IMG/VR virus record: IMGVR_UViG_3300040959_000565
Location: 1-45,633 of that record
Source of the DNA: a virus
Reading direction: 5' to 3' (one strand)
Length of the DNA stretch: 45,633 nt
Each line of letters opens with the position of its first letter. The stretch's first letter is position 1. The notes beneath the pieces are model-generated. The model was given only the letters and a program-made list of their open reading frames with translations. It did not search any database and was not told the origin of the DNA. Made by a program: the position numbers and the translations under genes. Positions 16,201 to 23,835 of this stretch are shown here, piece by piece.

Positions 16201-17175
16201 TTATTTCAAATCTTGTGGGTAGAAACCACCACCACCGCCACCGCCACCGCCGAAGAAGTATACAACACTTGTTCTGAACTGATACGTATACGGTTGTTGT
16301 GCAGTACTTGGTGATCTTGCGCTTGCAATATAAGGCACACGATAGGTAAATGGGTTCCTTGCACTGTTTGGTTGTCTTGCATTAGCAATGTAAGGTACAC
16401 GATATGTAAACGGTGACCTAAATGCTACTGGTTGTCTTGCATTTGCAGGATATCTTGCATTATACGTAAACGGTGTTTGACCGTTTGCTGGATATCGAGC
16501 ATTAGCAGGATATCTTGCATTATACGTAAACGGTGTTTGACCATTTCTAATATTAGGTTGTTGTGCATTTACTGGATTCCGATATGTAAATGGAGACCTA
16601 TGGTTGTATGTATACGGTGACCTATGGTTGTATGTATACGGTGACCTATGTTGATAGGTAAACGGTTGTCTGTTTTGATATGTGAAAGGAGTTTGTCCTT
16701 GTCTAGCATATGTTACAGGTTGTCTATGTTGATACGTAAATGGTGTCTGACCTTGTCTAGCATATGTAAATGGTTGTCTATGTTGATACGTAAATGGTGT
16801 CTGACCATCTGCAATATAAGGTGACTGTGCATTTGCTATGTAAGGATAAGGTTGTTGTGCATTAGCAATATATGGATACTGACCATTTGCAATGTACGGA
16901 TAAGGTTGTTGTGCATCTGCAATATATGGTGTTTGTCCATTTGCAATGTACGGATAAGGTTGTTGTGCATTAGCAATATATGGATACTGACCATTTGCAA
17001 TGTACGGATAAGGTTGTTGAGTTAACTCTTGACCTGAAGCGTCATTCCACCCTGTAGGTGTTTTAATGTAAATTTGTTTTACTGCACTCCAAGTACCTTG
17101 TGCAGTTTTTACCCATGCACCTCTTGTAGCACTCCACCCTGTGGGTGTTTTTACGCTTTGATTACCTGACGCCAT
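16201..17175 (-). CDS. Pro/Tyr-rich short-repeat protein 2 with W-rich N-terminus and poly-Gly C-terminus
   Basis: 324 aa. Residues 1-50 hold a Trp-rich module in which KTPTGW occurs twice around WVKTAQGTWSAVKQIYIK, a motif type common in phage tail proteins. Residues about 54-300 are the short repeats (QPYPYIANG, QYPYIANA, QTPFTYQHR, SPYTYNHR, YPANAR). The C-terminus carries nine consecutive Gly residues, then FYPQDLK. The Trp-rich head may anchor the protein on the virion, the repeats would form an extended shaft, and the Gly-rich end could be a tip element. A GAGGAT ribosome site lies before the ATG, and a CATAAATA motif overlaps the stop codon of the gene before it. Confidence 0.85.
   Translation of the reverse strand: MASGNQSVKTPTGWSATRGAWVKTAQGTWSAVKQIYIKTPTGWNDASGQELTQQPYPYIANGQYPYIANAQQPYPYIANGQTPYIADAQQPYPYIANGQYPYIANAQQPYPYIANAQSPYIADGQTPFTYQHRQPFTYARQGQTPFTYQHRQPVTYARQGQTPFTYQNRQPFTYQHRSPYTYNHRSPYTYNHRSPFTYRNPVNAQQPNIRNGQTPFTYNARYPANARYPANGQTPFTYNARYPANARQPVAFRSPFTYRVPYIANARQPNSARNPFTYRVPYIASARSPSTAQQPYTYQFRTSVVYFFGGGGGGGGGFYPQDLK
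16285..17016 (-). repeat. Short coding repeats, array 2
   Basis: Same unit family as arrays 1, 3 and 4. The 5' part is dominated by alternating QPYPYIAN and QYPYIAN units, the middle by QTPFTYQHR/QPFTYARQG pairs, the 3' part by YPANAR and RVPYIANAR units. The ordering by subtype suggests local duplication of unit pairs. Confidence 0.9.
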
Positions 17176-17206
17176 TTATGTTTTTATCCTCACTAATCTA
17201 CGCAAT

Positions 17207-17214
17207 TATTTATG
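17207..17214 (-). promoter_or_regulatory. Late-promoter variant CATAAATA overlapping a stop codon
   Basis: CATAAATA on the minus strand contains the TAA stop (17210-17212) of the 475-aa fibre gene and lies 31 nt before the repeat protein 2 ATG. The same stop-in-promoter arrangement is seen at 24174-24181 and 43144-43151. Confidence 0.5.
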
Positions 17215-18637
17215 CGTAGTAAATCCACAAGTCACCAACTGCACCATCACCTGCTGAAGGTGTAGAAGTTGATTGATGTATATTCCTTGCAACAGCACCA
17301 CTATTGTTTGCATAGTTTGTAGTAATTTGTGTAAACTCTACGTTTGATGATGTTGAAACTGCCTGTCCAATGCTAATTGATCCTGATGAATAAGTTACAC
17401 CAGTTCCACCTGATAGATGTGAATCCACTCTAGCATCTGTATAGTACAAATTAGAACCTTCTGTCAAGCCTCCTGTATCGTGGTTAGATAAACTTGAAAC
17501 TGTTCCTGTGACATTTCCAGTTAGGTTACCTTCAAAAGTTCCTGCAACCATAGTCTCTGAACCAACTGACCATTTGTCATTTGTTTCGTCCCATAAGAAT
17601 GTCTTAGCTGCTGAACCACCTCTTGAGATACTTAAACCAGCATCTTGAGTAGGTGAACCTGATGTGAAATCAGAGTTTAAATTTAGAATGTTATCTGCAA
17701 GGTTGATTGTTTCTGAGTTAACAGTAGTTGTTGTACCTGAAACTGTAAGGTCTCCAGTAATTACAACTGTATCGTTAAGTGTAACATTACCTGTTCCATT
17801 TCCACTTAATACTAAGTTAGTGTCTGCACTTCTTGAGGCAATTTGGTTTACACTGATATTGTTTCCAAACTCTACGTTGTTACCTGCACTGTTGGTGATT
17901 GTTTCACCATCCAACATTTGAAGTGTACCTTTTGCTTGAATGATACCTGTACCTGATGGGTTAAACTCAATGTCACCACTACCAGCAGTTTTCATTTGAA
18001 GGTTTTGGTCACTGTCAGCAGAAACAACGATTGTTCCTGAACTATCTTCTAATACTTTTTGTCCGTTAACATAAAGTGACCCTGGCCCGACATATACGTC
18101 TCTCCATTGATTAGATAAAGAACCTAAGTCGTAGGTGACATCTACACTTGGAAGAATGTGTCCTGTGACTGTAGAATCATCTGTAAGTGTTATACCTGCA
18201 AATGAAGGTGTATCTGAAGTTCCTACTGCTTGTCCTATGCTAACTTCACCACCTGAAACTGACACACCAGTTCCAGCAGTAATTTTAGATTGAATTGTTG
18301 CATCTGAAATAGAAAGGTCAACTGCACCGTCTCCTGCATCATCGTAAGATGCAGTAATGTTTGTATGTGAACCGTTAGTTACTAACTGAGCACCAACGAT
18401 ATCTTGAATCTCTTCTTCTGTCTTACCAGTTGATGAAATCGTGATAGTATCGTCTGCATCGTTATAGGTTACTGTGGTTGAACCTGAACCTTGAATGATA
18501 CCACCGATTTTGTCTGCGATTGCTTCTTGAACGGCAGCACCAACACCACTTGCAGTGATGTTACCTGAACTATCGATAACCTCTACGTTACCAACGGTCA
18601 GACCGTTCTTGATTATAAAATTCTTTTCCCCTGCCAT
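17210..18637 (-). CDS. Tail fibre-like structural protein (475 aa)
   Basis: Beta-rich Ser/Thr/Gly/Asn protein of the kind encoded in tail-fibre regions of marine T4-like phages. The N-terminus (NFIIKNGLTVGNVEVIDSSG) is shared with the 86-aa gene just upstream. The middle carries recurrent fibre motifs: LTVSGTTTTVNSETINLADN, SRGGSAAKTFLWDETNDKWS, GNLTGNVTG and LTEGSNLYYTDARVDSHLSG. The C-terminus (GDGAVGDLWIYYA) resembles that of the 371-aa fibre gene at 26.2 kb. Its ATG overlaps the previous stop by one base. Probably a distal or accessory fibre subunit; exact place in the virion is unknown. Confidence 0.82.
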   Translation of the reverse strand: MAGEKNFIIKNGLTVGNVEVIDSSGNITASGVGAAVQEAIADKIGGIIQGSGSTTVTYNDADDTITISSTGKTEEEIQDIVGAQLVTNGSHTNITASYDDAGDGAVDLSISDATIQSKITAGTGVSVSGGEVSIGQAVGTSDTPSFAGITLTDDSTVTGHILPSVDVTYDLGSLSNQWRDVYVGPGSLYVNGQKVLEDSSGTIVVSADSDQNLQMKTAGSGDIEFNPSGTGIIQAKGTLQMLDGETITNSAGNNVEFGNNISVNQIASRSADTNLVLSGNGTGNVTLNDTVVITGDLTVSGTTTTVNSETINLADNILNLNSDFTSGSPTQDAGLSISRGGSAAKTFLWDETNDKWSVGSETMVAGTFEGNLTGNVTGTVSSLSNHDTGGLTEGSNLYYTDARVDSHLSGGTGVTYSSGSISIGQAVSTSSNVEFTQITTNYANNSGAVARNIHQSTSTPSAGDGAVGDLWIYYA

Positions 18638-18897
18638 TAGATACTACCCCCATCAACTGTTGGTAATGAAAGTTCACCAGTAGATGAATTATAACTTAAA
18701 TTTGATTCTCCAGTAGCAAGTGATATAGCACCTCTTGCCTTTGTGTTTGAAAAGTATTGATTTGTGGAACCTTCTGAAAGACTATCTGTGTCTAATTCTG
18801 ATAATGCAGTTGCCTGTAGTTTACCTGAACTATTGATAACCTCTGTAGAACCCACTGTCAATCCGTACTCTATAACAAATGTATTCTGTGTTGCCAT
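18637..18897 (-). CDS. Short fibre-like protein (86 aa), paralogue of the next gene's N-terminus
   Basis: The N-terminus (TFVIEYGLTVGSTEVINSSG) matches that of the 475-aa fibre protein. It is followed by a LSEGSTNQYFSNTKARGAIS block typical of phage fibre shafts, and it ends in VDGGSI, an ending shared in form with two other short structural proteins here (IDGGSF, LDGGTF). It has the ends of a fibre protein without a long middle, so it is either a small companion subunit or a remnant of a longer one. A CATAAATA lies 41 nt upstream. Confidence 0.75.
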   Translation of the reverse strand: MATQNTFVIEYGLTVGSTEVINSSGKLQATALSELDTDSLSEGSTNQYFSNTKARGAISLATGESNLSYNSSTGELSLPTVDGGSI

Positions 18898-18938
18898 ATT
18901 TTGTGTGTCCTATACGTAAAAGTGTGGTTTAACACTTG

Positions 18939-18946
18939 TATTTATG
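18939..18946 (-). promoter_or_regulatory. Late-promoter variant CATAAATA upstream of the 86-aa fibre gene
   Basis: In the 66-nt gap after the 277-aa fibre gene, 41 nt before the 86-aa gene's ATG. It would drive the pair of GLTVG fibre genes. Confidence 0.45.
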
Positions 18947-18963
18947 AGATTAGGATGTTTAAA

Positions 18964-19797
18964 CTAGACCCCAATTTCAATTTTTTTAAACTTTATTTCA
19001 GTAGAGTTTGTAGAAGCAGGTGTAATTCTTAATCTCACATCCCCACCACTGATATCAACACCAAAAGATACTAATTCACTCGTGGTTCCTGCAAGTACAG
19101 TACCGAATTGAGAGAAATATGCATTTGTACCATCGTGTAGTACATGTATTTCAGTCATTTCGTAATCACCTGCAGTACTATCTGAAATTGATATAGTATA
19201 TTTAACAGATCGATACGTTGAAGAAGACCATGTATCTAAATTTGTTTCAGAGGTTGATGTAGTTGTTACACTACCTTCACTAAGTCCACTCCCTGCATCT
19301 TGAAATGTTAGTGTTCCACTACCATTGGTTGTAAGAACTTGTCCGTTTGTTCCGTCTGATGTGGGATATGCGATACTAGCACCAGTAATACTGTTTGTTA
19401 CATTGAGTGTCGTTGCAGTTAAATCACCAACTTCTAGTGCTGCCTTTGCATATCCTGAACCTGTAGTGTCTACCGTTGTTCCTGGCTCGACTTCTAAACC
19501 ATCAAAGAGTTTCCATGTGGAATCTGATGCATCTCTGAATAGACCTGTATACTCACTTGCACCATCTGATAAACCATCATCATAGTTACCATATAAACCA
19601 ATATCTATAATGTCACTAGAAGTGTTTGAGTTTGCAAGTTCTAATAAACTGTCTTCAACTGATGTGGTAGTAGAGTTAATGGTAATTGTCGTACCATTAA
19701 CTGTTAAGTTTCCTGTAATTGTTGCGTTTCCATCAACACTCAAGTCACCGTTAGTTGCAAGTCCCAAGTCTGCAATAAGTTTATGTTTCGTTGCCAT
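18964..19797 (-). CDS. Tail fibre-like protein (277 aa)
   Basis: N-terminal shaft motifs include LADLGLATNGDLSVDGNATI-like sequence, GNLTVNGTTITINSTTTSVE and SLLELANSN, followed by a middle with the GQVLTTNGSGTLTFQDAGSG block. The last 85 residues form a module (YTISISDSTAGDYEMTEIHV, then LHDGTNAYFSQFGTV, then VRLRITPASTNSTEIKFKK) also present in the 136-aa and 274-aa genes that precede it. The module ends in a conserved strand. Its ATG lies 5 nt after ACTAAATA, with no Shine-Dalgarno. Probable fibre or fibre-tip component. Confidence 0.82.
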   Translation of the reverse strand: MATKHKLIADLGLATNGDLSVDGNATITGNLTVNGTTITINSTTTSVEDSLLELANSNTSSDIIDIGLYGNYDDGLSDGASEYTGLFRDASDSTWKLFDGLEVEPGTTVDTTGSGYAKAALEVGDLTATTLNVTNSITGASIAYPTSDGTNGQVLTTNGSGTLTFQDAGSGLSEGSVTTTSTSETNLDTWSSSTYRSVKYTISISDSTAGDYEMTEIHVLHDGTNAYFSQFGTVLAGTTSELVSFGVDISGGDVRLRITPASTNSTEIKFKKIEIGV

Positions 19798-19802
19798 AAT
19801 AC

Positions 19803-19810
19803 TATTTAGT
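19803..19810 (-). promoter_or_regulatory. Late-promoter variant ACTAAATA, 5 nt from an ATG
   Basis: Minus strand ACTAAATA-GTATT-ATGGC. The octamer is off consensus by two bases, but the spacer and start context (GTATTATGGC) are identical to those at the perfect promoter of the 110-aa gene (24168), and it directly follows an intrinsic terminator. Confidence 0.5.
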
Positions 19811-19827
19811 CATTTTCACCGTGCATA

Positions 19828-19854
19828 TAAAAGAAGGGGGACATAAAGTCCCCC
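19828..19854 (-). terminator. Rho-independent terminator after the 136-aa fibre gene
   Basis: Perfect 7-bp GC-rich stem (GGGGGAC / GTCCCCC, 19836-19854) with a 5-nt loop. Read on the minus strand it is followed by TTCTTTTA. It lies 22 nt after the stop of the 136-aa gene and before the ACTAAATA promoter, so it marks a transcription-unit boundary within the fibre region. It is the clearest terminator in the window. Confidence 0.8.
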
Positions 19855-19876
19855 ATCTAGATTGCATTTTTTGATT

Positions 19877-20287
19877 TTATGCTTCGACTACTGTTCTATC
19901 GAATTTAATCACTGTAGAACTTGTAGATGCAGGTGTCACGAGCAGTCTTACGTCTGTTCCTGAAATATCTGCATCAAAGGTTGCTAACGAATGTGATTTA
20001 AGTGTGCCATATTGTGTCATTGTTACACTACTTCCATCGTGAACTAACACGATTTCAGTTGAGTGATACTTTGAACCTTCAGACATTGCAACGATATATC
20101 GTGCAGCTCTGTAATCTGATTTTGGGATAGTATCAAGAGCAAATTCATCAGTAGAGGTTTTTGTTGCATTACCCCTCTTTTTGTTTTTGTCTTGAGTTAC
20201 CTTATCAGTTACAATTTCGTCTGTATCAGCATCATATCGAAGGTGTCTAATCAATTCTGCAATTTCAAATGCTTTTGTCTTTGCCAT
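19877..20287 (-). CDS. Short fibre-like protein with shared C-terminal module (136 aa)
   Basis: The N-terminal 55 residues are charged and helical (KAFEIAELIRHLRYDADTDE, then KDKNKKRGN-type basic stretch). Residues about 60-136 are the same module as in the flanking 277-aa and 274-aa proteins: YIVAMSEGSKYHSTEIVLVH, DGSSVTMTQYGT, VRLLVTPASTSSTVIKFDR. The module is almost free-standing here, which makes this the best example of its limits. A strong ribosome site (AGGAGGAGA) precedes the ATG, and a terminator follows. Function beyond a virion part is not known. Confidence 0.78.
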   Translation of the reverse strand: MAKTKAFEIAELIRHLRYDADTDEIVTDKVTQDKNKKRGNATKTSTDEFALDTIPKSDYRAARYIVAMSEGSKYHSTEIVLVHDGSSVTMTQYGTLKSHSLATFDADISGTDVRLLVTPASTSSTVIKFDRTVVEA

Positions 20288-20300
20288 TATTCATCTCCTC

Positions 20301-21125
20301 CTATGAGTGCCTAATTTGGAAAGTATCCACTGTAGTACTAGTGTTTGCAGGTGTAATGAGAAGTCTCATGTTACCTGAGTCCACATCTGAACTAAGTGAA
20401 AACAATGATGATGATGAATACACGTCACCGTATTGGATGAAATATGCATTCGTACCATCGTTAATCAACAACACTTCTGCAGCATGTGTTCCTGCAGAGG
20501 CGTGAGTTGCATTTATAACATACTTAATCGCTTTGTTTGCGACTCCATTGGATGATAATACTTGGTCAGCAGTTGTTGCACTGAAAGTGTTAGACGTATA
20601 AAAACCTTGCACAAGATTTTGTGTGTCGGTTATTGCAACGACTTCAACTGTATCACCACTTACAGCATTTTCTGCAAGGGTTATTACGGTTGATGAAGTT
20701 GTAGTATAGTCTGAACCACTTATTAACTTAACACCATTAATAAAAACTTGTTCAGAACCTACTTGGTACTGAAGTGTGTTTGAATTATCATCTGCACCAC
20801 TGATACCTGTACCAGTAGATGTGATTGAATAGGTGAAAGTTTCAATTCCTGATGAAGGAAGTGCAGTGAAACTTAACTGTCCTGAACCATCAGTTGTTAA
20901 TGCTTCGTTAGAGTTACCATCACTTGTTGGAAAAGAGTACGCATCGTTAACAGTAAGAGTTGCAGGATTTGAACCAACTTCTACTATAGAAGCTACTCCA
21001 TTATCTGCCTCAGTATAGACTCTACCATGATATGTATTAATCGCTAATTCACCGAGTGATAAATCACCAGTGGTCGGCGAAGAACCTTGAGTCGAACTTC
21101 TCTTGAATTGAATTACTGTTGCCAT
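20301..21125 (-). CDS. Tail fibre-like protein (274 aa)
   Basis: The N-terminus (MATVIQFKRSS...GDLSLGELAIN) is the widespread phage fibre head motif, also seen in the next gene upstream. A middle domain contains QVFINGVKLISGSDYTTTSS, a type of beta module found in several baseplate and fibre proteins here. The C-terminal 75 residues are the shared module (AIKYVINATHASAGTHAAEV, then INDGTNAYFIQYGDV, then MRLLITPANTSTTVDTFQI). It starts after AGGAG. Likely a fibre subunit that attaches by its N-terminus. Confidence 0.82.
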   Translation of the reverse strand: MATVIQFKRSSTQGSSPTTGDLSLGELAINTYHGRVYTEADNGVASIVEVGSNPATLTVNDAYSFPTSDGNSNEALTTDGSGQLSFTALPSSGIETFTYSITSTGTGISGADDNSNTLQYQVGSEQVFINGVKLISGSDYTTTSSTVITLAENAVSGDTVEVVAITDTQNLVQGFYTSNTFSATTADQVLSSNGVANKAIKYVINATHASAGTHAAEVLLINDGTNAYFIQYGDVYSSSSLFSLSSDVDSGNMRLLITPANTSTTVDTFQIRHS

Positions 21126-21154
21126 TTGCTACTCCTATAAACGATTAATTATTG

Positions 21155-22570
21155 TTAGAATGAACCACCGTCTATGTTGGAGATAGAAACTTCACCAGCA
21201 CCAGTTACTGAGAACTCTGAAGATGCAAATGATGCCACACCAACTTGTGATGTAGAAGCAAGGGCATTTTCAATAGTTATAGAACCGTCTGCATTGGTGA
21301 TTGTTACACCATTAGAGCCTGCAGTTAGAGCTGCAAGTTCCATGTCTCCGTTAGAACCGTTACCAATTAATAATTGACCTGCAGTTGGAGCTGCACCATC
21401 GACTAAAGTAATTGAACCTGATAATGCAAGACCTGTTGCTTCTAATCCACCAAATACTGCATCCATTGCTGTACCTGTGAATACTGAAGAACTGTCTGTT
21501 GCATCATGTAATGCTACGAACTTCTCATTAGATTCGTCCATACCGAAGAAACCTACTTTAGCAGATCCATCGTTATATTTGAATTTAATACCTCTATCGA
21601 GGTTGTCGTCTGCAGAATCGTCACCAATTTCAAATACAGGGTCTGCAATTGATACTGTTGTTGAGTCTACAGTTGTTGTTGTTCCTGAAACTGTTAAGTT
21701 TCCTGAAACTGTTAAGTTATTTCCAACTGTTACGTCATCAGGTAAACCGATTGTGATTGTTGTACCTGAAGCAGATGTTTCAATCTCATTAGATGTACCA
21801 GCAATCGTTAATGATTGTGAATCTAAATCAACTGCACCTGTTCCTGAATCACCAGCAACGTCTAAGTCTTGTGCTGTTACTTGTGAATCAACATATGCTT
21901 TAACAGATTGTTGTGAAGGAACTTTGACATCTGAATCAGAAGACATATCATCTTCGTCAACTAAGAAGTCAATCATACCGACTTCAACTACACCACTACC
22001 GATTGTTACAGCACCTGATGAATCCATAGTAACGTCACCACTTAATGATACGTTATCAAATGAATCACTACCGTCATGAACAAGAATTTGTCCTGATGAT
22101 GGAGCAGAGATATCTGAGTCAGTTGCACCTGCAAGTGTTGATGTTGTTGAAAGGAAAGATAGGTTACCTGAACCGTCTGTTCCTAATACTTGGTTTGCAC
22201 TACCATCTGATGCTGGAAGTACAAAAGTTAAGTCTGAAGCGACTGAGTCTGGCGACTTAAGTGCAACGAAGTTAGAACCATTGTCTGAATCTTCGTATAA
22301 CTTTACAGAACCACCTGATGTTGAACCGTTACCGACTTTGAAGTCTGCTGGTGTAGCAGATGAACCATCAATAATATCGGTATAGAACTTACCACCAATC
22401 GCATGGATTAATGGAGTACTATTGTCGGAGTCAACTGATTCTATGAAAAGTTTTGCACCAGCACCACTGTTACTTCTGTCCTGAATATACGCCAATTCTC
22501 CTTCTGAAAGGTCTGACGTAGTAGGTGCAGAAACCCCAGTACTTCTTTTAATTTGAATTACTGTTGCCAT
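21155..22570 (-). CDS. Tail fibre-like protein (471 aa)
   Basis: It begins with the MATVIQIKRSTGVSAPTTSD fibre head motif, followed by LSEGELAYIQDRSNSG. The shaft consists of Ser/Gly/Asp/Thr-rich beta repeats, such as GSANQVLGTDGSGNLSFLST, DSDVKVPSQQSVKAYVDSQV, and LTVSGNLTVSGTTTTVDSTT. A late segment (SAKVGFFGMDESNEKFVALH) is a common chaperone-free tip-type block in marine fibres. It ends in ISNIDGGSF. AGGAG lies before the ATG and a TATAAATA lies 130 nt upstream. Confidence 0.85.
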   Translation of the reverse strand: MATVIQIKRSTGVSAPTTSDLSEGELAYIQDRSNSGAGAKLFIESVDSDNSTPLIHAIGGKFYTDIIDGSSATPADFKVGNGSTSGGSVKLYEDSDNGSNFVALKSPDSVASDLTFVLPASDGSANQVLGTDGSGNLSFLSTTSTLAGATDSDISAPSSGQILVHDGSDSFDNVSLSGDVTMDSSGAVTIGSGVVEVGMIDFLVDEDDMSSDSDVKVPSQQSVKAYVDSQVTAQDLDVAGDSGTGAVDLDSQSLTIAGTSNEIETSASGTTITIGLPDDVTVGNNLTVSGNLTVSGTTTTVDSTTVSIADPVFEIGDDSADDNLDRGIKFKYNDGSAKVGFFGMDESNEKFVALHDATDSSSVFTGTAMDAVFGGLEATGLALSGSITLVDGAAPTAGQLLIGNGSNGDMELAALTAGSNGVTITNADGSITIENALASTSQVGVASFASSEFSVTGAGEVSISNIDGGSF

Positions 22571-22714
22571 TTTTTTCTCCTAAAATGTATTTAATTTAAA
22601 TAAGCTTATTCTAGTTCACATATCCCTAGAAGACCATTATATACCTGTCCACTCACCATGTGGGTCGTGTCTCACTGAATGACACCTTGATTTGTACTAG
22701 TATTTATAACATCT
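22571..22714. other. Longest non-coding gap of the fibre region
   Basis: About 144 nt between the amidinotransferase and the 471-aa fibre gene. It holds the TATAAATA promoter (22701-22708), a perfect 12-bp palindrome AATAAGCTTATT (22599-22610) and the AGGAG ribosome site. It would form a leader of about 125 nt, the longest I see here. I detect no tRNA or convincing hairpin terminator in it. Confidence 0.5.
22701..22708 (-). promoter_or_regulatory. Late promoter TATAAATA upstream of the 471-aa fibre gene
   Basis: Perfect minus-strand octamer 6 nt past the amidinotransferase stop codon and 130 nt before the fibre ATG. It separates expression of the fibre genes from that of the amidinotransferase. 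Confidence 0.65.
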
Positions 22715-23596
22715 TTAACCTCTAACGAGGTCTAAAGTGCAACAATGTAACCCACCTGATAACTCACGTGTATACTTTAAGGGTACAGGGATACAATTAA
22801 ATCCTTTCTTATCTAATTTACCCATCAATTTTACTTGACTTTCATTCACAAAAAGTGTATTATGATTAAGAGATAGAGTGTTCATGCCAATCATTTTTCC
22901 TGCTATCTTGTCTTCAATGATAGGTCTCTCCTCTATGATATCCTCATCATGTATCCAAATAATATCCCAATCTTTAAAAAATACTGGTACATTGTCTTTG
23001 TTGACTCTGTTAGCATTAATCATAACTGTACCCTCTGATATGGGAACAATAGTTGTGTCTATGTGTGATATGTTATCTCTTAGAGAAATGTAATCAATGG
23101 TTTTATTGGGAAATTGTTTTTCTAACCACAATCTTCCATATCGATTTGCAGTTTCATTTGTTGCAATGAGAAGATTATCTCCCAGTCTACAGATATTTGC
23201 ACCATCAAAAATGATATCAAATTCTGAATTCCAAGAAGGTTTGGGGCCTGATATCCATGTGTATCCTTCAGACCATTTTTCAAAAAATATTTTTTTAAGT
23301 GTAGATAGATTTCCGTACTCTTTTTCATATCGCATAGACCCTTCAACTATAACATCATCTATGACGACAGCACAATCCCTAACATTATAACACATTCCAT
23401 TAGGTCTGTAAACCTTTACATTATTAGATTCTAGAATATTAACAAATTTGTTAAGTCCTTCTTCTGCCTCAACAAATATATCGTATATGAATTCAGTAGT
23501 ATGATACTCTGAATAATTGTCTTGTTTTTGAAATCCTTTGAGTGTCCCTACAACAATCTCACGTAGTGGAGACCACTCGTCACGTGAACATAACAT
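22715..23596 (-). CDS. Amidinotransferase-fold enzyme (glycine amidinotransferase-like)
   Basis: 293-aa enzyme of the guanidino-group-modifying superfamily (amidinotransferases, arginine deiminase, dimethylargininase). It shows the expected order of motifs: SPLREIVVGT (9-18), R73-D74 in NVRDCAVVID, D131 in IIFDGANICRLGDN, H178-I-D180 in ISHIDTTIVPI, and the catalytic Cys, most likely C285 in SGGLHCCTLDL. This matches the Asp-His-Cys set of L-arginine:glycine amidinotransferase. Overall length is shorter than animal AGAT (about 420 aa) but fits bacterial and phage members. The acceptor amine cannot be told from sequence. No Shine-Dalgarno precedes the ATG. It sits among fibre genes, 16 nt after a 72-aa structural gene. 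Confidence 0.88.
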   Translation of the reverse strand: MLCSRDEWSPLREIVVGTLKGFQKQDNYSEYHTTEFIYDIFVEAEEGLNKFVNILESNNVKVYRPNGMCYNVRDCAVVIDDVIVEGSMRYEKEYGNLSTLKKIFFEKWSEGYTWISGPKPSWNSEFDIIFDGANICRLGDNLLIATNETANRYGRLWLEKQFPNKTIDYISLRDNISHIDTTIVPISEGTVMINANRVNKDNVPVFFKDWDIIWIHDEDIIEERPIIEDKIAGKMIGMNTLSLNHNTLFVNESQVKLMGKLDKKGFNCIPVPLKYTRELSGGLHCCTLDLVRG

Positions 23597-23612
23597 AAAT
23601 TTTTTAAATTAT

Positions 23613-23831
23613 CTAAAAAGTTCCACCATCTAAAACATTAGAGGTTTCCCACTTGTCTGTAGCAGCGTTATACTTCAATACACCTTCATCCGTTTCAATT
23701 ACGTTAACATCTGCAAGTTCGTTAATAGATTTTGCAGACAAGTTTACATTAGTTGATGAGTTACCAACTGCAACCTGTTTTGCACGAATTGTATTGTTTG
23801 TTAATACTCTTGCTTTGATATTTCCTGCCAT
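23613..23831 (-). CDS. Short structural-type protein ending in DGGTF (72 aa)
   Basis: Begins MAGNIKARVLTNNTIRAKQV, continues with VNLSAKSINELADVNVIETD and a W-containing strand (YNAATDKWETSNVLDGGTF). The LADVNVxETDxGVLKYNAATDKW pattern is widespread in tail-fibre proteins of marine phages, where it follows a short beta head. Here it stands alone. The ending resembles IDGGSF and VDGGSI of two other genes in this region. Likely a small virion component next to the 110-aa gene. Confidence 0.75.
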   Translation of the reverse strand: MAGNIKARVLTNNTIRAKQVAVGNSSTNVNLSAKSINELADVNVIETDEGVLKYNAATDKWETSNVLDGGTF

Positions 23832-23835
23832 CTTA

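Noticed and set aside
22571-22714. Possible tRNA or structured RNA in the gap before the 471-aa fibre gene
   Set aside because: I could not fold a cloverleaf or find a T-loop motif; only an AT-rich palindrome and weak pairings are present.
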